A program made the translations under genes and the position numbers. The notes below the pieces were generated by a model. It had not been told where the DNA came from, ran no database searches, and saw nothing but the letters and a program-made list of their open reading frames with translations. Below, in pieces: positions 36,431 to 45,317 of a DNA stretch of 64,000 nt (its first letter is position 1; the number at the start of each line of letters is the position of its first letter). Origin of the DNA: an uncultured Eubacteriales bacterium (GTDB lineage: Bacteria > Bacillota > Clostridia > Oscillospirales > Acutalibacteraceae); the NCBI GenBank assembly GCA_934464585.1, contig CAKSJY010000006.1:7389-71388 (forward strand), given 5' to 3'.

Positions 36431-37561
36431 ATGTACAAACTAAAAAAGAAAATCGGAAATGCACGACGTGGTGAATTTGTCACCCCTCATGGCACAATTC
36501 AAACCCCAGGGTTTATGAATGTTGCTACTTGTGGGGCTATTAAAGGAGCCGTTTCTGCATATGATTTAAAAGAGCTTAAATGTCAAGTGCAACTTTGCAA
36601 TACCTACCATCTTCATTTACGTCCCACAGATGAAGTAGTTAAAAAATTGGGTGGACTTCACAAATTTACTGGTTGGCAAGGTCCTATATTAACCGATAGC
36701 GGTGGATTTCAAGTTTTTTCTCTTTCTAAACTTAGAAATATCACTGAAGAAGGGGTTACTTTCTCCTCTCATATAGATGGTCACAAAATATTTATGGGGC
36801 CCGAAGAAAGTATGCAAATACAGTCAAACTTAGCTTCTACTATTGCTATGGCCTTTGACGAATGTATTAAAAATCCTGCCCAATACCAATATGTTAAAAA
36901 CTCATGTGAAAGAACCTATCGTTGGCTTGTAAGATGTAAAGATGAAATGAATAGATTAAATCAGCTTGACAATACTATAAACAAAAAACAAATGTTATTC
37001 GGCATAAATCAGGGCAGTACATTTGAAGATTTAAGAATTGAACATATGAAAAAAATCAGAGAATTAGACCTTCCCGGATATGCTATAGGTGGTTTGGCTG
37101 TTGGAGAATCTGCAGAAGAAATGTATAGAATAATAGAAGCTGTTGATCCATATATGCCATCTGATAAACCAAGGTATCTAATGGGAGTAGGAACACCCGT
37201 TAATATCTTAGAAGGTGTTTACCGAGGTGTAGATATATTTGACTGCGTTATGCCAAGCCGAAATGCCCGTCATGGTCATGTATTTACATGGGAAGGTTGC
37301 AGAAACATGTTTAATGCCAAATATGAGCTTGATGAATCGCCAATTGATGAGCATTGCGATTGTCCTACCTGTAAAAACTTTTCCAGAGCATATATTAGGC
37401 ACCTATTTAAAAGTGGCGAAATGCTTGCTATGCGTCTCTGTGTTATGCATAATATTTACTTCTACAACACCTTGTTAGAAAAAATCCGTAACGCAATGGA
37501 TAATGATGAATTTATACCTTTTTATGAATCCCAAAGGCAAATTCTTGGTAGAAGAATTTAG
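36431..37561 (+). CDS. tgt: tRNA-guanine transglycosylase
   Basis: 376 aa TIM barrel. Nucleophile Asp in DCVMPSRNARHG, LTDSGGFQVFS substrate loop, GGLAVGE, and zinc ligands CDCPTCKNFSRAYIRHLF. Exchanges G34 for preQ1 in tRNAs for Asn, Asp, His and Tyr. tRNA-Asn is encoded at the far end of the window. RBS TTGGAGTAAACAG. Confidence 0.97.
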   Translation: MYKLKKKIGNARRGEFVTPHGTIQTPGFMNVATCGAIKGAVSAYDLKELKCQVQLCNTYHLHLRPTDEVVKKLGGLHKFTGWQGPILTDSGGFQVFSLSKLRNITEEGVTFSSHIDGHKIFMGPEESMQIQSNLASTIAMAFDECIKNPAQYQYVKNSCERTYRWLVRCKDEMNRLNQLDNTINKKQMLFGINQGSTFEDLRIEHMKKIRELDLPGYAIGGLAVGESAEEMYRIIEAVDPYMPSDKPRYLMGVGTPVNILEGVYRGVDIFDCVMPSRNARHGHVFTWEGCRNMFNAKYELDESPIDEHCDCPTCKNFSRAYIRHLFKSGEMLAMRLCVMHNIYFYNTLLEKIRNAMDNDEFIPFYESQRQILGRRI

Positions 37562-37672
37562 GCCAAATCTGCTATAAATTCTAATCTTAGATAAGTTAAA
37601 CTTAAACGCATATCTTCACCGTAATACTCGTCAAAATTACTATTATATATGGGTGAAAATATATCACGTATG

Positions 37673-37701
37673 TTGAATTGTTTGTATTTTTTAACTATAA
37701 T
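37673..37701 (+). promoter_or_regulatory. Promoter of XRE regulator
   Basis: TTGAAT, 17-base spacer and TATAAT, 36 bases ahead of the ATG. Confidence 0.65.
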
Positions 37702-37736
37702 TTATGTAGTGTATTTTTTACAAAGAAGGTGTGGAC

Positions 37737-38144
37737 ATGCTATCATTTACTTTAAAAAAGCTTCGTAAAAACAGTGGCTATACCCAACAACAAATCGCAG
37801 AAGCATTGAATATCGATCGATCAACTTATGCATATTATGAATCAGGTAAAACTACTCCAGATATTAACACAATAATTAAACTATCAAAAATCTTCAATGT
37901 CCCATACACTGACATATTTGAAAACGAGGAGAATTTTTTCACTTCATGTGTAAGTGATGTGGAATATGATCAAGACAAAATGTTCCAACAGTTTTGTCAT
38001 AAGCAAAATACGCATATCTACGATCTTACAAAAAAAGAGCAACAAATGCTCATAGGGTTTCGGCTTTTATCAAAATCTTCACAAGATAAGATTTTAAATG
38101 ATATTTACGATATGACTAAAAATTTATCTAAGAAGAAGCTTTAA
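37737..38144 (+). CDS. XRE-family transcriptional regulator
   Basis: 135 aa. HTH_3 domain at the N-terminus (KLRKNSGYTQQQIAEALNIDRSTYAYYESGKTTP, about 6-40). C-terminal half is charged, ending in MLIGFRLLSKSSQDKILNDI, which may be an oligomerisation or sensing part. ATG 37737 chosen (GAAGG ahead); GTG at 37731 is an alternative. Its HTH resembles that at 60306-60569. Targets unknown. Confidence 0.85.
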   Translation: MLSFTLKKLRKNSGYTQQQIAEALNIDRSTYAYYESGKTTPDINTIIKLSKIFNVPYTDIFENEENFFTSCVSDVEYDQDKMFQQFCHKQNTHIYDLTKKEQQMLIGFRLLSKSSQDKILNDIYDMTKNLSKKKL

Positions 38145-38154
38145 TTTTTATTAA

Positions 38155-38204
38155 AAAACAAAACTGTAATGCCATAAATTGGTACTGCAGTTTTTTGCAT
38201 TTAT
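38155..38204 (+). terminator. Terminator after XRE regulator
   Basis: AAAACTGTAATGCC-ATAAATT-GGTACTGCAGTTTTTTG, imperfect stem then six T. Confidence 0.65.
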
Positions 38205-38241
38205 TTTGTTATTATTTAATAATTATATGGAGGAGTATTCT

Positions 38242-38742
38242 TTGAAGATTAACACCCACTATAAACTTGGTGGAAGAGCTATTAAAACAGCCTTGTCTGT
38301 ATCACTTTGTATTTTTATTTCTTTTGTATTTGGCCGAGAGGATGCCTTCTTTGCATCTATCGCCGCTATGATTTGTATGCAGCAAACATATGACAAAACA
38401 TTTAAGGTTGGCTTAAACCGTTTTATCGGTACACTGCTTGGCGGTATAATTGGATATGCTGTTTTAGAAATAATATGTCTATTTCCGTATTATAGCAATT
38501 TACTCGATATGTTTATTGCACCATTGTGTATTCTTGTAATGATATATATATGTAATACAACAAACCGAAAAGAGTCTATAATTATAGGCTGTATTGTTTT
38601 GGTAAGTATAGTAGCAAGCCCAGAAAAAAACCCTAACGACAGCTTACTATATGTTGTAAACAGAGTAATTGATACAACTATTGGAATAATAGTAGCAATG
38701 GCTATTAATTTTTTTGGCCTACCAAATAAGAATAAGTCTTAA
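38242..38742 (+). CDS. Small FUSC/aromatic-acid-exporter-like membrane protein
   Basis: 166 aa with about four membrane helices. Seen: GRAIKTALSVSLCIFISFVFG, then ASIAAMICMQQTYDKTFKVGLNRFIGTLLGGIIGY (the FUSC/ArAE N-terminal signature), then VNRVIDTTIGIIVAMAINF. This corresponds to the N-terminal membrane half of DUF939/ArAE proteins, without a cytoplasmic domain. TTG 38242 is preferred, 6 bases after GGAGGAG. Role as an efflux component is inference. Confidence 0.75.
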   Translation: MKINTHYKLGGRAIKTALSVSLCIFISFVFGREDAFFASIAAMICMQQTYDKTFKVGLNRFIGTLLGGIIGYAVLEIICLFPYYSNLLDMFIAPLCILVMIYICNTTNRKESIIIGCIVLVSIVASPEKNPNDSLLYVVNRVIDTTIGIIVAMAINFFGLPNKNKS

Positions 38743-38744
38743 CA

Positions 38745-38772
38745 ACACATTCTATCATATGATAGAATGTAG
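38745..38772. terminator. Palindrome, possible terminator after FUSC-like gene
   Basis: ACATTCTATCATATGATAGAATGT, a 24-base perfect palindrome, without strong T run. May terminate or be a binding site. Confidence 0.4.
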
Positions 38773-38900
38773 CCGTTAAAATACTTATATATCTATGCAA
38801 TTATATTCGTGTATTTTTCAGGCTTTTCCTCCTACTTCCCTGAGGCAAAGGCCTGATTTGATTTTAACATAGTTTTATTTATTTGAAAGGAGAATTGCGT

Positions 38901-40274
38901 ATGCCCAAAGTACCCCACAGATTTTATCTTTCTGAAGATCAAATACCAAAACAATGGTACAACTTAAGAGCTGATATGAAAAGTCTACCGGACCCAATGA
39001 TTAATCCTTTAACTATGAAACCCGCAAAAGAGGAGGATTTATATCCTATCTTTTGCAAAAAACTTGCGTTTCAGGAATTAGATAATTCAACTAGATTTAT
39101 TGATATTCCCGATGAAATACGCGAAATGTATAAAGTATATAGACCCTCTCCTCTTATAAGGGCTTATAACCTTGAAAAAATGCTCGATACTCCGGCAAAG
39201 ATATATTATAAATTTGAAGGGAACAACACCTCCGGCAGTCATAAACTAAATTCTGCGATTGCCCAAGCATATTACGCAAAGGAAGAGGGTATTACATCAC
39301 TGACCACAGAAACTGGAGCAGGCCAATGGGGTACTGCCTTAGCTGAAGCCTGTGCCTATTTTAGTATAGACTTAACTGTATTTATGGTTAAGGTATCATA
39401 TAATCAAAAGCCCCACAGAAAATCTGTTATGCAAACATTTGGTGCAAATGTTATTCCGAGCCCCAGCGATTTAACCAATGTCGGACGTCAAATACTTAAA
39501 AAAGACCCAAATACCGGTGGGAGTCTAGGTTGTGCGATTTCGGAAGCTGTTGAAAAGGCTACAACTACAAATAATTGCCGATACGCATTAGGTTCCGTAT
39601 TAAATCAAGTTTTACTCCACCAATCAATAATCGGACTTGAAAGTAAAGTCGCAATGGAGGCCCTTGATGAATATCCCGACATCATAATCGGGTGTGCGGG
39701 CGGAGGGTCTAATCTTGGTGGATTAATCGCTCCATTTATGCAAGATAAATTAAACGGAAAATCCTCTGCTGACATTATAGCCGTTGAACCAGCCTCTTGC
39801 CCATCACTTACAAGGGGCAAATATGCCTATGACTTTTGTGATACCGGTAAGGTTACTCCTTTGGCAAAAATGTATACCTTAGGGTGTGAATTTATCCCAT
39901 CCAAAAACCATGCAGGTGGACTTAGATATCACGGTATGTCACCTGTTTTATCTAAACTATATCATGACGGATATATGCGTGCAGTTTCAGTTAAACAATC
40001 TGACGTTTTCAGGGCTGCCATAGACTTTGCAAAGCACGAAACCATTTTACCAGCTCCGGAATCAGCTCATGCAATAAAAGTTGCTATTGACGAAGCAATT
40101 AAATGCAGAGAATCTGGTGAGACAAAAACCATTCTATTCGGTCTTACCGGAACAGGGTATTTTGATACAACCGCCTACTCTGCTTTCTTGGAAAACAAAA
40201 TGGAAGACTATATTCCAACCGATAAGGACTTAGAAATCAGTCTTTCAAGTCTTCCTAGTATAAACATTAAATAA
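38901..40274 (+). CDS. Tryptophan synthase beta-like protein (TrpB2)
   Basis: 457 aa PLP enzyme. The PLP-lysine motif SGSHKLNSAIAQAYYAKEEG and glycine loop GCAGGGSNLGG are present, with ETGAGQWG (TrpB2 has this instead of the TrpB1 ETGAGQHG). Length and N-terminal extension also fit TrpB2. No trpA or other trp genes are near. TrpB2 enzymes can use indole plus serine, some L-phosphoserine; the role here is uncertain. Start at ATG 38901 behind AAAGGAGAATTGCGT. Confidence 0.9.
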   Translation: MPKVPHRFYLSEDQIPKQWYNLRADMKSLPDPMINPLTMKPAKEEDLYPIFCKKLAFQELDNSTRFIDIPDEIREMYKVYRPSPLIRAYNLEKMLDTPAKIYYKFEGNNTSGSHKLNSAIAQAYYAKEEGITSLTTETGAGQWGTALAEACAYFSIDLTVFMVKVSYNQKPHRKSVMQTFGANVIPSPSDLTNVGRQILKKDPNTGGSLGCAISEAVEKATTTNNCRYALGSVLNQVLLHQSIIGLESKVAMEALDEYPDIIIGCAGGGSNLGGLIAPFMQDKLNGKSSADIIAVEPASCPSLTRGKYAYDFCDTGKVTPLAKMYTLGCEFIPSKNHAGGLRYHGMSPVLSKLYHDGYMRAVSVKQSDVFRAAIDFAKHETILPAPESAHAIKVAIDEAIKCRESGETKTILFGLTGTGYFDTTAYSAFLENKMEDYIPTDKDLEISLSSLPSINIK

Positions 40275-40292
40275 ATATTTTCGATATAATAC

Positions 40293-40337
40293 AAAAAAGT
40301 CCCCCTGCAAATTGTTAATGCAAGTCGGGACTTTTAA
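40293..40337. terminator. Bidirectional terminator, trpB2 / RCC1 copy 3
   Basis: AAAAAAGTCCCCCTGCA with TGCAAGTCGGGACTTTT around AATTGTTAA; cassette terminator, slightly diverged. Confidence 0.8.
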
Positions 40338-40369
40338 TATATTGTTAGTATCTTGATTGGTTAAATTGT

Positions 40370-42370
40370 TTAAGAATCTGCATTTTTAAGTGTTACGGTT
40401 ACAGAACCAACTGTTGTAGCATCATCAATATCTATTCCGGCTTTAGCATTCGGTATACCCTCTAGACCTAGTTTTACTGTCTTTTGGCTTGTAGCCGGAG
40501 TAGCTGCTGCGTATACTGCTAGCGGTACTGTGTTTGTAGTGGTATCTAACGCAGGTTCATCTGCTACACTTGGATCTGTAAATGTGCCCTTGGTTCCTGG
40601 TTGTCCATCACTTGGTGACTTAAACCCATCATTAGTACCGAAAGCAAACTCTACCTTACACGGTACTGCCGAAGCATTTTTTACTACGATTTTGTCGTTA
40701 TCGTCAGCAGCTTTCCAATCTCCATCCCACTTTGATTCTTTTGCATTCCAGGTTGCGGTGTATGTATATTGTAGGCTTCTCCACTCTATGTCTAACCTGT
40801 ATCCACCTACAAACTGCCCTGCACCGGTTACTTTCCTACTTTTACTTTCATTTATCGATGTTAGAGTATCATAATACTTACCTATATAATCAATAGTTGT
40901 AGATTTTGTGAAAGTTAATACATCATCAGTCCCTGCAGCATCTCCCAAGCCTAGTTGACTATTATTATTACGGCCCGCACCATATAGTGTATAAATGTCG
41001 TTTTCAATGCATAAAGCCATGGTGTGGTAAGCGTTACATCCCGTAGATAGCTCATTAGCATTGGCTATATTTGAACTTTTTAAAAATAGTGTACTCCTTT
41101 CACTATCTCCTGTACCTATATCCGTATTGCTGAGCTGGCCATTGTAGTTACTTCCACACTGCCAGACTTCACCATTATTTAGAATTATTGCAGTACATGC
41201 CCAGGCACATGCTATCTGGGTTGCTCCGGTTATGGCTTCTATATCACTGCTGCTAGGACTTGCTAAATAATTTCCATTCTTAGATTTATAACTTTTTACA
41301 AATACTGAACTGTAATTATTATCTACCCTGCCTGTTTTTACATTAACATTGCCAATCTGGCCATTAAAATTACTTCCACACTGCCAGATCTCGCCATCAT
41401 TGAGAATTACTGCTGTGTGCCGATTACCACACGCTATCTGGGTCGCTCCGGTTATAGCTTCTGTATTACTACTATCGGGACTCGCTATATAATCTCCACT
41501 CTTAGACTTATAACTTTTTATAAATACTACACTGTAATTATTATCTGCATTTCCTGTGCCTACATCCATATTGCTGAGCTGACCATTGTAGTTATAACCA
41601 CACTGCCAGACCTCGCCGTTATTGAGAATTACTGACGTATGATAAAACCCACATGATATCCGTGTTGCTTCGGTTATATCTTCTATATCACTGCTATCCG
41701 GAGTTGCTATATAGTCCCCACTCTTAGATTTATAGCTTTTTACAAATACTGCACTGTATTTACTATTTGTATCTACACCCGTATTGCCAAACTGTCCATA
41801 ATCATTATAGCCACACTGCCAGACTTCACCATTAATTATTATTGCGGTGTAATAAGCCCCACACGCTATCTGGGTCACTCCGGTTATCGCTTCTGTATTA
41901 CTACTATCCGGACTTGCTAAATAATTTCCATCGCTAGATTTATAACTTTTTACAAATACTGGTTTATCCTCTATGCTTCTATTGCCAAGCTGACCATGAT
42001 TGTTACGTCCACACTGCCAGACCTCACCATTGGTACGGATTATTGCGGTATGAAACTCTCCACACGCTACATCTGTGGCATCCTGTATAAACTGTCCATC
42101 ATCATCTACACATTGGGTGAAGGTGGGTGTCTTATCATCTTCACTACCGTTTGGAACTTTACTGCTATCAACTCCAAGCTGGCCATATTGGTTAGAACCT
42201 GCCGCCCAGACAGTACCATCTGACTTTAAGACAACGGTGTGGGAATTACCCGATGCAACCTTAGGCATTACGGTAGCTGCATTTGCTACTACAAAGGAAG
42301 CAGGAATTGCTGAAGCGCAGAGCATAATACTGAGCGCTACTGATACGAACTTTTTAAACCTTCCTTTCAT
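40370..42370 (-). CDS. Secreted RCC1-repeat protein, copy 3 (intact)
   Basis: 666 aa, fully open from signal peptide to the end. Signal: MKGRFKKFVSVALSIMLCAS then ASAIPASFVVANAA, cleavage after ANA likely. Seven RCC1 repeats follow (HTVVLKSDGTVW, HTAIIRTNGEVWQCGRNNHG and so on), a seven-blade propeller, and the shared C-terminal domain (about 150 aa, ending SVTVTLKNADS). Propeller proteins of this class bind other proteins (RCC1, BLIP-II); no enzyme motif is visible. ATG 42370 rather than 42376 because GGAGGG lies 8 bases ahead of the former. Lacks the G tract of copies 1 and 2: GCAGCT-ACCGTA. Confidence 0.9.
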   Translation of the reverse strand: MKGRFKKFVSVALSIMLCASAIPASFVVANAATVMPKVASGNSHTVVLKSDGTVWAAGSNQYGQLGVDSSKVPNGSEDDKTPTFTQCVDDDGQFIQDATDVACGEFHTAIIRTNGEVWQCGRNNHGQLGNRSIEDKPVFVKSYKSSDGNYLASPDSSNTEAITGVTQIACGAYYTAIIINGEVWQCGYNDYGQFGNTGVDTNSKYSAVFVKSYKSKSGDYIATPDSSDIEDITEATRISCGFYHTSVILNNGEVWQCGYNYNGQLSNMDVGTGNADNNYSVVFIKSYKSKSGDYIASPDSSNTEAITGATQIACGNRHTAVILNDGEIWQCGSNFNGQIGNVNVKTGRVDNNYSSVFVKSYKSKNGNYLASPSSSDIEAITGATQIACAWACTAIILNNGEVWQCGSNYNGQLSNTDIGTGDSERSTLFLKSSNIANANELSTGCNAYHTMALCIENDIYTLYGAGRNNNSQLGLGDAAGTDDVLTFTKSTTIDYIGKYYDTLTSINESKSRKVTGAGQFVGGYRLDIEWRSLQYTYTATWNAKESKWDGDWKAADDNDKIVVKNASAVPCKVEFAFGTNDGFKSPSDGQPGTKGTFTDPSVADEPALDTTTNTVPLAVYAAATPATSQKTVKLGLEGIPNAKAGIDIDDATTVGSVTVTLKNADS

Positions 42371-42660
42371 AATCATTCCCTCCTATCCCTAAAACTTAAA
42401 CATTAAAACAATCTAAAACTAAGCAATTAATTTAAACACATACGCAGTTGATTGGATTACTACTGTGCCTATATATAAAAAACCCGATCTGATTCCTTTG
42501 AAGTGTATCCCCTCAAAAGCCGATCGGTTACAATTTAAACTATATTGGGGATTTTCACACTAATATCTTCCTCTGACATTCGTTTTATGACATTACCATA
42601 CTTTAGTTAACCTACAGGAGGAATAATATAGACAATATTACCTATACCTTTCCTGTGATT
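42371..42660 (-). promoter_or_regulatory. Conserved attenuator-like leader of RCC1 copy 3
   Basis: Same architecture as copies 1 and 2: 5' hairpin, terminator-like CCGATC/GATCGG stem then GGTTTTTTA (42476-42530), ATCCCC able to pair with GGGGAT of the terminator loop, and a weaker GCACAGT/ACTGCG hairpin before the RBS. Confidence 0.7.
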
Positions 42661-42662
42661 AT

Positions 42663-42691
42663 AGGATAACATTTGCAAAACGAATTGTCAA
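42663..42691 (-). promoter_or_regulatory. Promoter of RCC1 copy 3 (TTGACA-17-TATCCT)
   Basis: TTGACA at 42691-42686 and TATCCT at 42668-42663, 17 apart. Upstream conservation reaches about 42815. Confidence 0.8.
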
Positions 42692-42877
42692 GTATTTTGT
42701 CGAATTTTTTTAACAAAAATTATATATTGTACTAAACCCTAGTATACATAAGGGTTTGGATATGTTTTTAGTTCTATTTTTGGTTAAATTCGTTGGGTTT
42801 TGTTGTGAAATATATTAACACTTAAATCACTTTTGCGGATAGGAAACCTATTATCTTAATTCCCTTTAAATACAGCA

Positions 42878-42906
42878 AAAACGGAGCATAAACATATATG
42901 CTCCGT
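42878..42906 (-). terminator. nadE terminator
   Basis: ACGGAGCATATATGTTTATGCTCCGT followed by TTTTG on the minus strand. Confidence 0.85.
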
Positions 42907-42915
42907 CATCTTAAA

Positions 42916-44805
42916 TTAATCTATTAGCCACTCCGACACATCAGCATCGCTCGGCATTCTAAAGTCCCCTCTCGGAGAGAGCGATACACTTCCGACCTTA
43001 GGTCCATCCGGCAAGCACGAACGCTTAAACTGTTGAGAGAAAAATCTTTTTAAAAATACATTTAGCCACTTTTTGATTGTTTCCTCACTATATTCATCTT
43101 TAAACGCAACTAATGCCATTCTCAAAATCTTTTTAGGCGTAAATGCAAAACGAACTAAATAATATAAGAAAAAATCATGCAATTCATAAGGGCCTACTAT
43201 ATCTTCGGTTTTTTGCGCTATTTCTCCGTCTTTATTCGCAGGCAAAAGTTCCGGACTTACAGGCGTATTTAAAATATCTAAAAGCACATTTTGAAGCGTG
43301 CCTTCATTAGCATTTGCTACATACTGTACCAAATGGCGTACCAAAGTTTTTGGTATAGAGCAGTTCACCGCATACATCGACATATGGTCACCATTATATG
43401 TCGCGAATCCCAAAGCAAGTTCCGATAAATCGCCTGTACCAACAACTAACGCATTGTATTTATTGGCGAGGTCCATTAATACTTGGGTGCGTTCCCTTGC
43501 CTGGGAATTCTCATAAACAACATCATACATATCTTTATCATGGCCTATATTTGCAAAATGCTCATATACAGCATTTTTAATATCTATCTCACAAAACGAA
43601 ACACCATATGCTTCTGCAAGCTTTTGTGCATTAGACTTTGTCCTCTTTGTTGTACCAAAGCAAGGCATGCTAATTGCTTTAATTCCCTTTTTGTCTATAT
43701 TTAAAATATCAAATGCTTTCGCAACTACTATCAACGCAAGCGTAGAATCAAGTCCACCGGATACTCCCAAAACTACAGAATCTATTTTTGTATGCTTAAG
43801 ACGTTTAGCTAATCCCATCGCCTGAAGCATAATTATTTCTTCACATCGGCTTGAAATATCACCTTGATTTTCGGGTACAAATGGCGTCTTAGGAAATTTT
43901 CTTACAAGTGATAAATCCTTTTCCTTAATATAAAACTCGACTTGTGATATAACATCTTGACCATAGCCTGTACTACTTTTTACTCTTTCTGACTCTATTT
44001 TTTGAAGGTCGATATCGCTTATAATAATTCCAGTCTTAAATTGTTCAGATTCTTTTAATATAATTCCATCTTCTGCTATTATATTATGACCGGAGAAGAC
44101 CAGATCAGTACTGGATTCGCCAAACCCGGCATCTGCATACAAGTAGCATGCTATCAACTTAGATGATTGCATTTTTACAAGATCTCTTCTATATTGCGAT
44201 TTAGTAACCAACTCATTGCTTGCTGAAAGATTCGCTATAATATTGGCCCCTGATTTTGACTGTGTATTCGATGGAGTATCTGATACCCAAAGATCCTCGC
44301 AAATTTCCACAGAAAACTTAAATTCCTTAAAATTAGAACATGAAAACAATATATGACTTCCTAACGGAACGTCTTTTCCGTGAAATTTTATATTTGTATA
44401 GTCCACACCTTTGTCAAAAAAACGAACTTCTTGAAACTCAGAATAATTAGGAATATTCATTTTCGGGACAAAGCCTAATATCTCTCCTCCTTGAATAACT
44501 GCAGCACAATTATACAAACAGTTATTACCCCTAAGTGGTAAGCCAACTATAGAAACAATTTCAAAATTTTTCGTTTCTTCAGCTATTTCAATTAAAGCCT
44601 CTTCTGCAGAGTCAAGCAACTGCTTTTGAAAAAATAAATCCATACAAGTATATGCCGTTATAGACAACTCCGGAAATACAATTAGTGATACACCAATTTC
44701 TTCAGCTTTAACTATAAGCTTTATAATTTCCTTAGCATTATATTCACAATTAGCTACTTTTACTTCATTGGTTGCACAAGCAACCCTTAAAAAACCATCC
44801 TTCAT
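42916..44805 (-). CDS. nadE: Glutamine-dependent NAD+ synthetase
   Basis: 629 aa. N-terminal nitrilase-type glutaminase: Glu in VFPELSITAYTC, Lys in FVPKMNIPNY, Cys in VEICEDLWV. C-terminal synthetase: ATP pyrophosphatase P-loop GVSGGLDSTLAL and GTGDLSELALGFATYNGDH. Makes NAD from nicotinate adenine dinucleotide with glutamine. RBS GGAGAAAAA. Not obviously in an operon with the polysaccharide genes, though on the same strand with 30 bases between. Confidence 0.96.
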   Translation of the reverse strand: MKDGFLRVACATNEVKVANCEYNAKEIIKLIVKAEEIGVSLIVFPELSITAYTCMDLFFQKQLLDSAEEALIEIAEETKNFEIVSIVGLPLRGNNCLYNCAAVIQGGEILGFVPKMNIPNYSEFQEVRFFDKGVDYTNIKFHGKDVPLGSHILFSCSNFKEFKFSVEICEDLWVSDTPSNTQSKSGANIIANLSASNELVTKSQYRRDLVKMQSSKLIACYLYADAGFGESSTDLVFSGHNIIAEDGIILKESEQFKTGIIISDIDLQKIESERVKSSTGYGQDVISQVEFYIKEKDLSLVRKFPKTPFVPENQGDISSRCEEIIMLQAMGLAKRLKHTKIDSVVLGVSGGLDSTLALIVVAKAFDILNIDKKGIKAISMPCFGTTKRTKSNAQKLAEAYGVSFCEIDIKNAVYEHFANIGHDKDMYDVVYENSQARERTQVLMDLANKYNALVVGTGDLSELALGFATYNGDHMSMYAVNCSIPKTLVRHLVQYVANANEGTLQNVLLDILNTPVSPELLPANKDGEIAQKTEDIVGPYELHDFFLYYLVRFAFTPKKILRMALVAFKDEYSEETIKKWLNVFLKRFFSQQFKRSCLPDGPKVGSVSLSPRGDFRMPSDADVSEWLID

Positions 44806-44834
44806 TTTTTCTCCTTAAAACATCTATAAAAATT

Positions 44835-45317
44835 TTAATCTGAAAAAACTGTAATATCTCTTAGATCCTTAAAAGAAGATGATGGTATAATAACCACACC
44901 TATTTTTTCATTTTTGTGTAAATAATATTTAATTACTGAATCCAAATCACTATCTTCTTTATCTTCTAAACAATCCAGAAACTTAGGACTCAATATGTAT
45001 GTTCCTGTAGAAACCGTAAAAGTAAATCGGGGATTCGTTTGCATAAATTTTACTTTATTACCATTTCCTACTTCTAAGATTTCATATGGAATTTCTATTG
45101 TCCTATTAGTACATATCATAGTAATTAAATTGCCGGATTCATTGTGCATTTTAAAAGATTCATCCAAATTAAAGTCAACTTTTGAATACATAGAAGATAC
45201 TAAAAATGATTTATCTGTTTTTCCTTTTAATTTTAGTATATCCTTCACTTTTAATGTTAAACATGATGGGTTTTCTTTTCCAAATATGTATTTTTGATTT
45301 AAATTGTACTCCTTCAT
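44835..45317 (-). CDS. Truncated sugar-1-phosphate nucleotidyltransferase-like protein
   Basis: 160 aa. The body aligns by eye with the middle and C-terminal part of RmlA/GlmU-type enzymes: FLVSSMYSKVDF (in place of FLVxNGDxxxD), HNESGNLITMICTNRTIEIPY, VKFMQTNPRFTFTVSTGTYILSPKFLDCL and a late EKIGVVIIPSSSFKDL. The catalytic N-terminus with GxGTRLxPxT is absent and the NGD metal site is SSM, so it should be inactive. The start overlaps the polymerase gene stop by 4 bases (ATGA), suggesting it is translated. Regulatory or scaffold role, or a decaying gene. Confidence 0.65.
   Translation of the reverse strand: MKEYNLNQKYIFGKENPSCLTLKVKDILKLKGKTDKSFLVSSMYSKVDFNLDESFKMHNESGNLITMICTNRTIEIPYEILEVGNGNKVKFMQTNPRFTFTVSTGTYILSPKFLDCLEDKEDSDLDSVIKYYLHKNEKIGVVIIPSSSFKDLRDITVFSD

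Noticed and set aside
38820..38880. Hairpin CAGGC...GCCTG before trpB2 as a T-box or trp leader
   Set aside because: Stem is short and imperfect, no T-box sequence (TGGNACCGCG) is present.
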